Positions 7,132 to 17,038 of a stretch of 35,215 bases of DNA are shown here, piece by piece. The DNA is from UBA11373 sp035291545 (lineage in GTDB: Bacteria > Actinomycetota > Acidimicrobiia > Spongiisociales > UBA11373): NCBI GenBank assembly GCA_035291545.1, contig DATDRW010000043.1:1-35215 (forward strand), in the 5' to 3' direction. Position numbers and translations under genes: made by a program. Position 1 is the first letter of the stretch; each line of letters starts with the position of its first letter. Under the pieces are notes generated by a model. It made no database searches, was not told the DNA's origin, and worked only from the letters and a program-made list of their open reading frames with translations.

Positions 7132-7480
7132 GCCCCTCCTCCCCCAGTTGGCGCAGCAGCTGTTCCATGCGATTGCCGCGATCGATCGAATCGTCGAGTT
7201 CGAACACCAGGTCGGGAAGGTACTTGAGTCGGACCCGATCGCCCAACGCTCCCCGGATGCGTGGCTTGGCGCGCCGGAGAGCCGCGGCGGTGGCGGCCTG
7301 CTGCTCGGCGTCTCCGAGAACCGAATAGAAGACCCGCGCCGCACGCAGATCGGGCGAGGTATCGACACCGGTGATCGTGACGAAACCAAGACCGGGATCC
7401 TTGAGCCGGAGCACCTCATCGGCGATCACCTCGCGCAGGGTCTCGTTGACCCGCCGCATCCACGACCCGTCGCGGCTCAT
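7094..7480 (-). CDS. rbfA: Ribosome-binding factor A
   Basis: RbfA is a KH-type protein that binds the pre-30S subunit and helps mature the 16S rRNA 5' end. The 128-aa product contains MRRVNETLREVIADEV near the start, DPGLGFVTITGVDTSPDLRA, the KPRIRGALGDRVRLKYLPDL helix-strand and a DDSIDRGNRMEQLL helix, all standard. The C-terminal tail is short and acidic/Gly-rich. The ATG at 7480 overlaps the ylxP stop by 4 nt. Confidence 0.95.
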   Translation of the reverse strand: MSRDGSWMRRVNETLREVIADEVLRLKDPGLGFVTITGVDTSPDLRAARVFYSVLGDAEQQAATAAALRRAKPRIRGALGDRVRLKYLPDLVFELDDSIDRGNRMEQLLRQLGEEGHDGPGDVPAEGG

Positions 7481-7773
7481 GGCTTCTCCAGATGGCTCAC
7501 CGACACCTCCACGACCTCGAGCCGGGGATCGGCGTAGAGGGCACGTTTCACCGACTCGATCATCTCATCGAGCCGCCGCCGCTGTGGAGCGACCACGGCA
7601 ACGCCGATCGTGGCGAATTGCCAGGCGTCCTGGTGGTCCACCTCGGATACCGCCACCCGCATCTTCTCGAGCCGGGAGATCAGTGGGCGCAGCACCGCAC
7701 GCTTCGCCTTCAACGACTGCGATTCATTGATGTGCAGTTCGATGCGAAGAGCGGCGGCATGCAACCCGGACAC
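7477..7773 (-). CDS. ylxP: DUF503 / YlxP-like protein
   Basis: This is a small 98-aa protein of the DUF503 family, commonly encoded between infB and rbfA and thought to be linked to ribosome maturation; no enzymatic role is established. Family features are the N-terminal strand ALRIELHI, the invariant-looking SLKAKRAVLRPL segment, VAVSEVDHQDAWQFATIGV and the C-terminal VVEVSVSHLE strand. I chose GTG 7773, which has AGAGGGG about 10 nt upstream; a longer in-frame reading would run through the heptamer repeats and has no family support. Confidence 0.9.
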   Translation of the reverse strand: MSGLHAAALRIELHINESQSLKAKRAVLRPLISRLEKMRVAVSEVDHQDAWQFATIGVAVVAPQRRRLDEMIESVKRALYADPRLEVVEVSVSHLEKP

Positions 7774-7804
7774 TCGCTCACCCCTCTCTTGGCCGGAATG
7801 GGAG

Positions 7805-7871
7805 GCGATGGGCGAAAGGCGAAAGGCGAAGCGCGAAAGCCACCACGCCCCTCGCCCCTCGCCCCCCGCCC

Positions 7872-7873
<2 letters not shown>
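7805..7873 (-). repeat. Heptanucleotide array hairpin after infB (GCGAAAG / CCCTCGC family)
   Basis: There are ten 7-nt units in strict phase up to the infB stop codon: gcgatgg, gcgaaag, gcgaaag, gcgaagc, gcgaaag, ccaccac, then gcccctc, gcccctc, gcccccc and gcccct. On the minus (sense) strand positions 7862-7847 and 7827-7812 pair over 16 consecutive bases, 12 Watson-Crick and 4 G-U, with a 19-nt loop. On the plus strand the four wobbles would be A-C mismatches, so the structure fits infB-ylxP RNA and not the opposite strand. It probably acts as a 3' end or processing stem. Confidence 0.85.
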
Positions 7874-9959
<2,086 letters not shown>

Positions 9960-10004
9960 GCGTTCCTCACAGGGGTGCGACGGTGCATTGTGCCACGCAC
10001 GGGA

Positions 10005-11102
10005 CTAGGCCCCGGGCGCCGACTCCCCATCCCCGGCCGCATCCGCACCGGGGGGGTCGCCGCCTTCGTCGCCGGACGGACCTGCCTCCGCGGGTGCGGT
10101 GGCGACCGCTTCCGCAGGGGCGGCCACCGCCTCCGCAGGCGGGGTCTCCGGCCGGATGTCGATGCGGTAACCGCTGAGACGGGCGGCGAGGCGGGCGTTC
10201 TGTCCTTCTTTCCCGATGGCAAGGGACAACTGGTGATCGGGGACGATCACCGTCGCCTCCTTGGTCTCCTCGTCGAGGATCACCTGGCGGACCTTCGCCG
10301 GGCTCAGCGCCTCGGCGATGAACTGCTTGGTGTCGGCACGGAACTCGACGATGTCCACCTTCTCGCCACGCAGCTCGTTGACCACCTGGCGCACCCGGGC
10401 TCCCCGGGCTCCGACACAGGCCCCGATGGGATCGACATTGGGGTCGTTGGAGGCCACCGCGATCTTGGTGCGGTGACCTGCGTCGCGGGCGATGGCCTTG
10501 ATCTCGACGGTGCCCTCCACCAACTCGGGAACCTCGAGCTCGAAGAGACGCCGGATGAAGTCGGGATGGCTGCGGCTGACCACGATCTGCGGGCCCTTCG
10601 CCTCCTCGTCCCGCACCTCGATGATGAGCGCCTTCACCCGCGCCCCCCGCTCGAGACGCTCGTAGGGGATCTTCTCTCCGAACGGCATCACCGCCTCGGC
10701 GTTCCCGAGGTCGAGGATCACGGTGCGGTGGTCCGACTGCTGCACGATGCCGGTGACCAGGTCGCCGTCGCGGCCCTCGTAGATGTCGAATACCTGGGCG
10801 CGCTTGGCATCGCGGAGACGCTGCAGGATCACCTGCTTGGCGGTCTGCGCCCCGATGCGGCCGAAGTCGTTGGGGGTGTCCTCCCACTCGCGAGTGACGT
10901 TGCCGTCCTCGTCGAGCTCCTGCCCGTAGACCCTGATCTCGCCGGTGTCCTGGTCGATCGTGACGCGCGCCTCCTCGGCTGCTCCCGGGCTGCGCTTGTA
11001 GGCGGAGACGAGCGCATTGGCCAGCGCGTCGAGGATCGTCTCTTTCGGGACGCCCTTCTCGCGCTCCAGGATTTCGAGCTCTTCCATAAACGACTCGTTC
11101 AC
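10005..11102 (-). CDS. nusA: Transcription termination/antitermination factor NusA
   Basis: NusA binds RNA polymerase and modulates pausing, intrinsic termination and antitermination. The 365-aa protein has the N-terminal RNAP-binding domain (about 1-125), an S1 domain (GDLVTGIVQQSDHRTVILDL, about 130-195) and two KH domains with DPNVDPIGACVGARGARV and HQLSLAIGKEGQNARLAARL. The last 45 or so residues are a low-complexity Ala/Pro/Glu/Gly tail with no acidic repeat domains. GTG 11102 overlaps the rimP stop by 4 nt; an ATG lies five codons downstream. The gene is downstream of an intrinsic terminator that NusA itself could act on. Confidence 0.96.
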   Translation of the reverse strand: MNESFMEELEILEREKGVPKETILDALANALVSAYKRSPGAAEEARVTIDQDTGEIRVYGQELDEDGNVTREWEDTPNDFGRIGAQTAKQVILQRLRDAKRAQVFDIYEGRDGDLVTGIVQQSDHRTVILDLGNAEAVMPFGEKIPYERLERGARVKALIIEVRDEEAKGPQIVVSRSHPDFIRRLFELEVPELVEGTVEIKAIARDAGHRTKIAVASNDPNVDPIGACVGARGARVRQVVNELRGEKVDIVEFRADTKQFIAEALSPAKVRQVILDEETKEATVIVPDHQLSLAIGKEGQNARLAARLSGYRIDIRPETPPAEAVAAPAEAVATAPAEAGPSGDEGGDPPGADAAGDGESAPGA

Positions 11103-11590
11103 TGCGCACCTCGCTTCCCCGGCTTGGAAGCCTTCTCCCAACGGAACACCGTGCGCGCCTGGGAGACGTGGTCGAAAGGGATGACACGGTCGACGCCGTC
11201 GACGGCGACAAGAACATCGGTGTCACCGACCGAGGCGAGGATGCCGCGGTGGTTGCGTGATCCGGAGACGTCGTCCTTGGTCTTGACCACGACCTCGCGG
11301 CCGACTGCCTTGCGGAACTGCGACGGCCTGCGCAACGGCCGCTCCAGACCGGGAGAGGACACCTCGAGTGTGTAGGAACCGCCGGTGAGATCACCCTCGT
11401 CGAGGATCCGGGAGAGACCGCGCGCCAGGTCGGCGATGCGCTCGACGTCGACGCCGCCGGGGGCGTCGACGGTGACGCGCACCAGCCGCCCGGCACCGAT
11501 GCCGAGCACCTCGAGATCGTCGAGCTCGACGCCCTCCGCCTCGAGCCAGGGCTCCAGGAGATCCCAGAGCCGACCGTCGACGTCACCCAT
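11099..11590 (-). CDS. rimP: Ribosome maturation factor RimP
   Basis: RimP assists 30S assembly, acting near S12 and the central pseudoknot. The 163-aa product has the family's two domains: an N-terminal alpha/beta domain with GVELDDLEV and IADLARGLSRILD, the hallmark YTLEVSSPGLERPLRRPSQF, and a C-terminal Sm-like barrel (VVVKTKDDVSGSRNHRGIL onward). The ATG at 11590 is preceded by GAGGAG. It is the first gene of the rimP-nusA-infB operon; the transcript must pass the terminator at 11606-11630. Confidence 0.95.
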   Translation of the reverse strand: MGDVDGRLWDLLEPWLEAEGVELDDLEVLGIGAGRLVRVTVDAPGGVDVERIADLARGLSRILDEGDLTGGSYTLEVSSPGLERPLRRPSQFRKAVGREVVVKTKDDVSGSRNHRGILASVGDTDVLVAVDGVDRVIPFDHVSQARTVFRWEKASKPGKRGAQ

Positions 11591-11605
11591 CAGTAACTCC
11601 TCAAC

Positions 11606-11630
11606 AAAAAAGTGGGCGGGGCGCCCACTT
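11606..11630 (-). terminator. Intrinsic terminator/attenuator 15 nt upstream of rimP
   Basis: The minus strand reads AAGTGGGCG-CCC-CGCCCACTT followed directly by TTTT and GTTG: a perfect 9-bp stem (11610-11618 with 11622-11630), a 3-nt loop and a U-tract. It ends 15 nt before the rimP ATG, leaving room only for the ribosome-binding site. It can end the proS transcript, but RNA that expresses rimP-nusA-infB from any promoter upstream must read through it, so it is likely an attenuator. Confidence 0.88.
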
Positions 11631-11663
11631 CACGTTCTAAGCGTCCTCAGTTGAACCGCAGAG

Positions 11664-11669
11664 AGCATA
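11664..11669 (-). promoter_or_regulatory. Possible -10 element for the rimP operon
   Basis: The minus strand reads TATGCT at 11669-11664, a reasonable -10. No good -35 is visible (GTCCTT at about 17 nt). It would start transcription near 11657 and give a 65-nt leader containing the terminator. This is a weak call. Confidence 0.3.
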
Positions 11670-11701
11670 CCAGCGCGGGGGGTGGAAAGGACCGTCGGGA
11701 A

Positions 11702-11765
11702 GCGAGGAGCAAGAGGCGAAAAGCGAACCCGGCAGCCCTTTCGCCTTTCGCCCTCAGCCCCTCGC
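11702..11765 (-). repeat. Heptanucleotide array hairpin after proS (GCGAAAG family)
   Basis: The units gcgagga, gcaagag, gcgaaaa and gcgaacc (11702-11729) face the inverted units ctttcgc, ctttcgc, cctcagc and ccctcgc (11738-11765) across an 8-nt gap. On the sense (minus) strand the 28-nt arms pair at 24 positions, four of them G-U. The mismatches are two inside the helix and two at the loop end. The upstream arm overlaps the last codons and stop of proS (stop 11754-11756). It probably forms a 3' stem-loop for the proS mRNA. Confidence 0.82.
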
Positions 11766-13478
11766 TCGACCGCGTTCCCGCGCCACGACGGCCGCCAGGT
11801 GGGTCACGACCGCGTCGGGTGCGAGTTTTTCCACGGCGCCGTCCCGACGCCTGACGACCTCCACAACCCCCGCGGCCATGCCCTTGGGCCCGACCGTGAC
11901 CCGGTAGGGGATCCCGATCAGCTCGGCGTCGGCAAACTTCACCCCGGGGCGCTCGTCCCGATCGTCGAGGATCACCTCGACCCCGGCGGCCGTGAGGCCC
12001 GCGTACACCTGCTCGGCGACCTCCATCGAGGCGGCATCGTCCACCTTCACCGCGGTCACCACGACCTCATACGGGGCGATGGCCACCGGCCACACGATGC
12101 CCTTCTGGTCGTGGCTCGCTTCGACCACGGTCGCCATGTTCCGGCCGATCCCGATGCCGTACGACCCCATCCAGATGACGCGTTGCTCCCCCTGCTCGTC
12201 GAGGACGGCGGCGCCGAGCGCCTCGCTGAACTTGGTGCCCAGCTTGAAGATGTGGCCGACCTCGATCGCGCGCTTCACCTCGAGCGGCTTACCGCAGGTG
12301 GGGCAGCCTTCTCCCGCCTTGACCAGGCGCAGATCGAGCCAGGTGTCGACGGCGATGTCGCGTGCGACGTCCACCCCGCGCAGATGCCAGTCGTCGTCGT
12401 TGGCCCCGGTGACCATGTTGGTGCGACCGCGCAGCGCCGGATCGGCGATGATGCGGATTCCCTTCGCCCCGACCGCACCGAGGCTTCCGGGATGTGCCCC
12501 GAGCGCCGCAACGATGTCGTCGTCGTCGGCCGGGTGCGCATCCCAGGTGCCGAGACCGTCGACGAGCTTCTGCTCCATCAGCTCGTGGTCGCCGCGAACG
12601 AGGAGAAGCACCGGGGAGCCGTCGATCACATACACCAGACTCTTGATCTGCCGCTCACCGGCGGCGAACTCCCCCACGGCAGCAAGCGCGGCGATGGTGC
12701 GAATCCCGGGGGTGGGGAACCGCTGCGGCTCGCCTTCCCACGGCGCGTCTGCCACCGCCGGGATCACCGAGGTGGCCTTTTCGGTGTTGGCGGCGTAGCG
12801 ACAGGCCGGGCAGAAGGCGATCTCGTCTTCGCCGGCCGCACCTTCCACCATGAACTCGACCGACTCCTTGCCCCCCATCCAGCCGCTGGAGGCGTGCACC
12901 GGGATCGCGTCCAGACCGAGCCGGGCAAAGATCTTCTGGTACGCCTCGTAGTGGCGCTGGAACTGGACGTCGAGCCCGGCCGGGTCGATGTCGAAGCTGT
13001 ACGAGTCCTTCATCGTGAACTCGCGGACCCGGAGCAGCCCACCCTTGGGGCGGGGTTCGTCCCGAAACTTGGTCTGCAGGTGATACCAGAGCTGGGGAAG
13101 CTGTCGGTAGGACGTGAGCTCGGCGGCGATCGTGGTGAAGATCTCCTCGTGGGTCATCGCCAGCAGCATGTCGGTGTCGCGCCGGTCCTTCAGCTTCACC
13201 AGGATGCCCTCGACGTCGTCCCACCGCCCGGTCTTCTTCCAGATCTCGCCGGGATGGACCACCGGCAGCAGCATTTCCTGACCGCCGATGGCGTCGATCT
13301 CCTCGCGGATGATGTCCTGGACCTTCTTGGTCACCCGCATGCCGAGCGGGAGCATCGACCACGACCCCGCCATGAGTCGGCGGATGAACCCGCCGCGGAC
13401 CAACAGGCGGTGATTCGCCGCTTCGGCATCCGCAGGGTCTTCGCGGAGCGTCGGGATGAAGGCGCGGGACCAGCGCAT
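11754..13478 (-). CDS. proS: Prolyl-tRNA synthetase (bacterial type, with INS domain)
   Basis: ProRS is a class II synthetase that charges tRNA-Pro and edits Ala-tRNA-Pro. The 574-aa protein has the class II motifs in order: motif 1 around MLPLGMRVTKKVQDIIREE, motif 2 RDEPRPKGGLLRVREFTMKD, an inserted editing (INS) domain of about 180 aa between motifs 2 and 3, motif 3 GSYGIGIGRNMATVVE, and a C-terminal anticodon-binding domain. Cys pairs in CPAC and CPTC flank the insertion. The ATG at 13478 gives the standard MRWSRAFIPTLRE start. The coding end runs into a heptamer repeat array, which encodes the tail RERGRARG. Confidence 0.96.
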   Translation of the reverse strand: MRWSRAFIPTLREDPADAEAANHRLLVRGGFIRRLMAGSWSMLPLGMRVTKKVQDIIREEIDAIGGQEMLLPVVHPGEIWKKTGRWDDVEGILVKLKDRRDTDMLLAMTHEEIFTTIAAELTSYRQLPQLWYHLQTKFRDEPRPKGGLLRVREFTMKDSYSFDIDPAGLDVQFQRHYEAYQKIFARLGLDAIPVHASSGWMGGKESVEFMVEGAAGEDEIAFCPACRYAANTEKATSVIPAVADAPWEGEPQRFPTPGIRTIAALAAVGEFAAGERQIKSLVYVIDGSPVLLLVRGDHELMEQKLVDGLGTWDAHPADDDDIVAALGAHPGSLGAVGAKGIRIIADPALRGRTNMVTGANDDDWHLRGVDVARDIAVDTWLDLRLVKAGEGCPTCGKPLEVKRAIEVGHIFKLGTKFSEALGAAVLDEQGEQRVIWMGSYGIGIGRNMATVVEASHDQKGIVWPVAIAPYEVVVTAVKVDDAASMEVAEQVYAGLTAAGVEVILDDRDERPGVKFADAELIGIPYRVTVGPKGMAAGVVEVVRRRDGAVEKLAPDAVVTHLAAVVARERGRARG

Positions 13479-13501
13479 GGAAGCGGAGGGTAGTGCCGGA
13501 G

Positions 13502-13531
13502 CCTCCAGTCTCCAGCCTCCAGAAAGGAGGC
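13502..13531 (-). repeat. Short heptamer array and hairpin between ispG and proS
   Basis: Three 7-nt units (cctccag, tctccag, cctccag; 13502-13522) belong to the GACTGGA family, here in the opposite orientation to 3272-3341. The last unit also pairs with 13526-13531 (gcctcc/ggaggc, 6 bp, 5-nt loop), giving a small hairpin 8 nt after the ispG stop. Confidence 0.68.
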
Positions 13532-13539
13532 GCGGGCGG

Positions 13540-14748
13540 CTACTCGCCCTGCGCGATCCTCGCGACACGCGCCCTGCGCTCGGCGACCCGGTTGACATCC
13601 CCCTGCGAGGCGAGCAGCGACTCCGCCGTCTCGCGCGCCATTTGCTCGGCGACGCCATCGGCGGCGGCCAGCCGGGCGTCAACTCCCTCGGCGACGAGCC
13701 GGCGCGCCTCGTCGACCAGTGCCGCGACCATCTCCGCCTCCGGCACCACCCGGACCACCTTTCCCTTGATGAACAGGTGCCCCTTGCCCTTGCCCGCGGC
13801 GATCCCGATGTCGGCCTCCCTGGCCTCACCCGGGCCGTTGACCACGCATCCCATGACGGCAACCTGGATGGGGAGCTTCTCGGCTTCGAGCGCCCGCTGC
13901 GCCGCGGTGGCCACCGCCACCACGTCGATGTCGGCGCGGCCGCACGATGGACAGGCGATGAGGTCGACACCGGCCCGAGCCCGGAGACCGAGTTGCTCGA
14001 GCAGGCGGCGACCCGCCTCGGCCTCCTCGACGGGATCGGCGGTGAGGGAGAACCTGATGGTGTCGCCGATTCCCTCGAGCAACAGCGTGGCGATGCCGGC
14101 CACGGATTTCATCAGCCCGGCGGGCGGCGGGCCGGCCTCGGTCACGCCGAGGTGGAGCGGATGGTCGGTCTTCGCGGAGAGCAAGCGGTAGGCCTCGACC
14201 ATTGAGGGCACGTTGCTGTGCTTTACCGAGATCTTGATGTCGTGGAACCCGGCCTCCTCGAGCAGCCGGATCTCGTGGAGCGCCGACTCCACCAGCGCCG
14301 CCGGAACCGGCGCCCCGTACTTGTCGAGGAGGTCCTTGTCGAGCGAGCCCGCGTTGACTCCCACCCGGATCGGCACCCCGCGCCCTGCGGCAGCGCGGGC
14401 CACCTCCTTGATGTGCCGGGGATCGCGGATGTTTCCCGGATTGAGCCGCAGCCCGTGGACCCCCGCCTCGAGTGCCGCCAGGGCGAGCCGGTGCTGGAAG
14501 TGGATGTCGGCAATGATCGGCACGGGCGAACGGGGCACGATCTCGGCGAGCCCCTGGGCGGCCTCGGTGTCGTTGCACGTGATACGGACGATGTCGGCCC
14601 CGGCGCCCTTGAGGGCGTAGACCTGGGACAAGGTGCCCTCGACGTCGGCGGTCTTCGTGGTCGTCATCGACTGGACGCTGATCGGCGCGCCTCCCCCGAT
14701 CGTGACCGACCCCACCCGGACGGCCCTCGTCGGGCGGCGTTCGCTCAC
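13540..14748 (-). CDS. ispG: 4-hydroxy-3-methylbut-2-en-1-yl diphosphate synthase (IspG/GcpE)
   Basis: IspG is a [4Fe-4S] enzyme that reduces MEcPP to HMBPP, the penultimate step of the MEP isoprenoid pathway. The 402-aa protein has the TIM-barrel half (VGSVTIGGGAPISVQSMTTT, LRLNPGNI, PIRVGVNAGSLDKDLL) and the C-terminal half with cluster ligands in ACPSCGR and GCVVNGPGE. The GTG at 14748 overlaps the rseP stop by 4 nt (GTGA). It shares the operon with dxr, the first committed MEP step. Confidence 0.96.
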   Translation of the reverse strand: MSERRPTRAVRVGSVTIGGGAPISVQSMTTTKTADVEGTLSQVYALKGAGADIVRITCNDTEAAQGLAEIVPRSPVPIIADIHFQHRLALAALEAGVHGLRLNPGNIRDPRHIKEVARAAAGRGVPIRVGVNAGSLDKDLLDKYGAPVPAALVESALHEIRLLEEAGFHDIKISVKHSNVPSMVEAYRLLSAKTDHPLHLGVTEAGPPPAGLMKSVAGIATLLLEGIGDTIRFSLTADPVEEAEAGRRLLEQLGLRARAGVDLIACPSCGRADIDVVAVATAAQRALEAEKLPIQVAVMGCVVNGPGEAREADIGIAAGKGKGHLFIKGKVVRVVPEAEMVAALVDEARRLVAEGVDARLAAADGVAEQMARETAESLLASQGDVNRVAERRARVARIAQGE

Positions 14749-15854
14749 CGCAGGGAGAAGGGACTGGCGATGTCGAGGTAGATGGCGAGAACGCCGAGCA
14801 GCACCATGAAGGTCACGACGACGGCAACGATCGGGGCGAGCTTGCGCACGTCGGCGGGACGGCCCCGCACCTTTTCGTACAGAGCGACTGCGAAATGCCC
14901 CCCATCGAGCGGGTAGATCGGGATCACGTTGAACAACCCGACGAACACGTTCACCAGAGCGATCAACTCGAGGGTGAAACCGATCCCGAGCTCTTGGGTC
15001 TCGGCGCCGATGCGGACGAGGCCGATCGGGCTCGCCGGCCGGGTTTCGTTGATCTTGTCGGCGTCGCCGGTGATCACGGCCTCGACCAGCCCGCCGAATC
15101 CCGACACCATCCGCCACAGCCCGGTCGCGGATGCCACCGTCGCCTCCCCCACCGCGGCACCGGCGTCGCCGAGACCCTCGATGGGCCCGGCGCGAACGGT
15201 GATGCTCGCCGAGCGCACCCCGAGATAGCCGCGCTCTCCGCCGTCCCCGTCGTCGACCGATGCCAGGGTGGGGCGGACCGTGAGCAGCGTCCCACCGCGA
15301 TCGAGCACGATTTCGATCGTCTCGCCGGGGCTGCCCATGATCATGTCGACCGCCTCCGACCACCCTGCGGGCTCGACCCCGTCGATGGAGACGATGCGAT
15401 CACCCGACCGGATGTCCACCGCGGAGGCCGGGGAGGGCGTGCCGTCGTCGAGCGCTGCCTGGACGCTCTCCACGGTCGTGGTCGACTCCGAAACGCCGAG
15501 GAGGCTGGCAACCACGAAGAAGAGCAGGAAGGCCACCACGAAGTGGCTGGTCACACCCGCCAGCACCACCACCGCCTTCGCCCGGAATGGCTGGTCCCGG
15601 TAGGTACGGCCCACGTCGGCCGGGTCCACCTCTTCATACGGGTTCATCCCGACGATGCGAACGTAGCCACCGAGCGGAATCGCCTTGATTCCGTATTCCG
15701 TCTCACCGCGACGGGTCGACCACAGCCGGGGCCCGAAACCAAAGAAGAACTCGGTGGCCTTCATCCCCAGCGCTTTGGCGGCAAGGAAGTGACCCGCCTC
15801 ATGGAGCATGACCATGGCGATGATGCCGAAGAGAACGATCAGTCCGCCGGTCAC
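14745..15854 (-). CDS. rseP: Site-2 protease (RseP/Rip1-like, M50 family)
   Basis: This is an intramembrane zinc metalloprotease that cleaves anti-sigma factors and other membrane proteins. The 369-aa protein has HEAGH at 18-22 in the first transmembrane helix, the second conserved motif around FFFGFGPRLW, a PDZ domain (about 100-190) and the C-terminal metal-ligand motif NVIPIYPLDGGH, with further TM helices near 85-105 and at the C-terminus. GTG 15854 has GAGGGAG upstream. The dxr-rseP-ispG order is characteristic of actinobacteria. Confidence 0.93.
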   Translation of the reverse strand: MTGGLIVLFGIIAMVMLHEAGHFLAAKALGMKATEFFFGFGPRLWSTRRGETEYGIKAIPLGGYVRIVGMNPYEEVDPADVGRTYRDQPFRAKAVVVLAGVTSHFVVAFLLFFVVASLLGVSESTTTVESVQAALDDGTPSPASAVDIRSGDRIVSIDGVEPAGWSEAVDMIMGSPGETIEIVLDRGGTLLTVRPTLASVDDGDGGERGYLGVRSASITVRAGPIEGLGDAGAAVGEATVASATGLWRMVSGFGGLVEAVITGDADKINETRPASPIGLVRIGAETQELGIGFTLELIALVNVFVGLFNVIPIYPLDGGHFAVALYEKVRGRPADVRKLAPIVAVVVTFMVLLGVLAIYLDIASPFSLR

Positions 15855-15898
15855 GAGCGACTCCCTCGAAGGCCCATCACGCTACCGGCCACACCCCG

Positions 15899-17038
15899 TT
15901 AGCACGAGTCTCCCAGATGCCCCGTGGCGACGGCCCGCGCCTCCTCGTCGGCGGCGAACACGTCCTCCACGGAAGACAAGGAGCGGACCGCGATGTCATG
16001 CAGGGTGCGCTCGACGACGACCGGTATCGAGGAGAAGCCGATGCGTCCGGTGAGGAACGCATGCACCGCGATCTCGTCGGCGGCGTTGAGCACCGCGGGC
16101 GCCGATCCGCCGGCGCGACCCGCCTCGTACCCGAGGCGCAATGCGGGGAAGACGTCGAGATCCGGAGACTCGAAAGTGAGCGTGGTGCCGGCGAGCGGAA
16201 ACGGTGGCGCCGTGCGGACACCGCGGGCGGGATGGGTGAGCGCGTACCGGAGGGGGATCCGCATGTCGGGTTCGCCGAAATGGGCGAAGAGCGAGCCGTC
16301 GACGAGTTCGACGATGCCATGCACGATGCTCTGCGGATGCACCACGACGTCGATCAGGTCGTAGGAGCACCCGAAGAGGTGGTGGGCCTCGATCACCTCG
16401 AGCGCCTTGTTCATCAGGCTGGCGGAGTCGACGGTGACGCGCGGGCCCATCCGCCAGGTCGGGTGCCGCAACGCCTGCTCGGGGGTCGCCGCCGCCACCG
16501 CCTCAGCCGGCATTCCGCGGAATGGCCCGCCCGAGGCGGAGAGCACCAGACGGCGCACCGTTCCCCGGTCGTGACCGGCGAGCAGTTGGAACAGGGCACT
16601 GTGCTCGCTGTCGACCGGGACGATCTCGCCTCCCCCCGTACGGAGGGCGGCCTCGATCACCGGACCGCCGGCGACCAAGCTCTCCTTGTTGGCGAGGGCG
16701 AGCCGGTTACCCGCCGCGAGGGCGGCCACCGAGGCCCTCAAACCTGCCGAGCCCACGATGCCGTTCACCACGGTCACCCCCGACTGCGCCGCCAGCGCGG
16801 CCACCGCTTCCCCACCGAAAGTGACGCGGGACCCGAGCGCGGCAAACCGCTCGCGCTCGCTCGGGGTGGCGGCGGCGACGGCGATCCGGGCTGCGGGGTG
16901 GGCGGCGGCGAGCGCCGCCAGGTCATCGGAGCCGCGGCGCGCCGCCAGGGCGACGACCTCCGCACCGACCTCAGCGACGACCGCGAGTGCCTGCCGCCCG
17001 ATCGATCCTGTCGCTCCGAGGACGGCGACCGGTCTCAA
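15899..17038 (-). CDS. dxr: 1-deoxy-D-xylulose-5-phosphate reductoisomerase
   Basis: DXR (IspC) converts DXP to MEP with NADPH, the committed step of the MEP pathway and the fosmidomycin target. The 379-aa protein has an N-terminal Rossmann motif VLGATGSIG (6-14), LANKESLVAGG, the metal- and substrate-binding VPVDSEHSALFQLL, SASGGPFRG, and the C-terminal helical domain. I chose TTG 17038, which overlaps the cdsA stop and puts the first strand immediately after the start; an upstream GTG (17071 or 17062) would add 8-11 unsupported residues. Confidence 0.94.
   Translation of the reverse strand: MRPVAVLGATGSIGRQALAVVAEVGAEVVALAARRGSDDLAALAAAHPAARIAVAAATPSERERFAALGSRVTFGGEAVAALAAQSGVTVVNGIVGSAGLRASVAALAAGNRLALANKESLVAGGPVIEAALRTGGGEIVPVDSEHSALFQLLAGHDRGTVRRLVLSASGGPFRGMPAEAVAAATPEQALRHPTWRMGPRVTVDSASLMNKALEVIEAHHLFGCSYDLIDVVVHPQSIVHGIVELVDGSLFAHFGEPDMRIPLRYALTHPARGVRTAPPFPLAGTTLTFESPDLDVFPALRLGYEAGRAGGSAPAVLNAADEIAVHAFLTGRIGFSSIPVVVERTLHDIAVRSLSSVEDVFAADEEARAVATGHLGDSC

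Noticed and set aside
11641..11700. tRNA or T-box leader between proS and rimP
   Set aside because: No cloverleaf, CCA end or T-box motif is visible; the only clear structures are the terminator and the heptamer arms.
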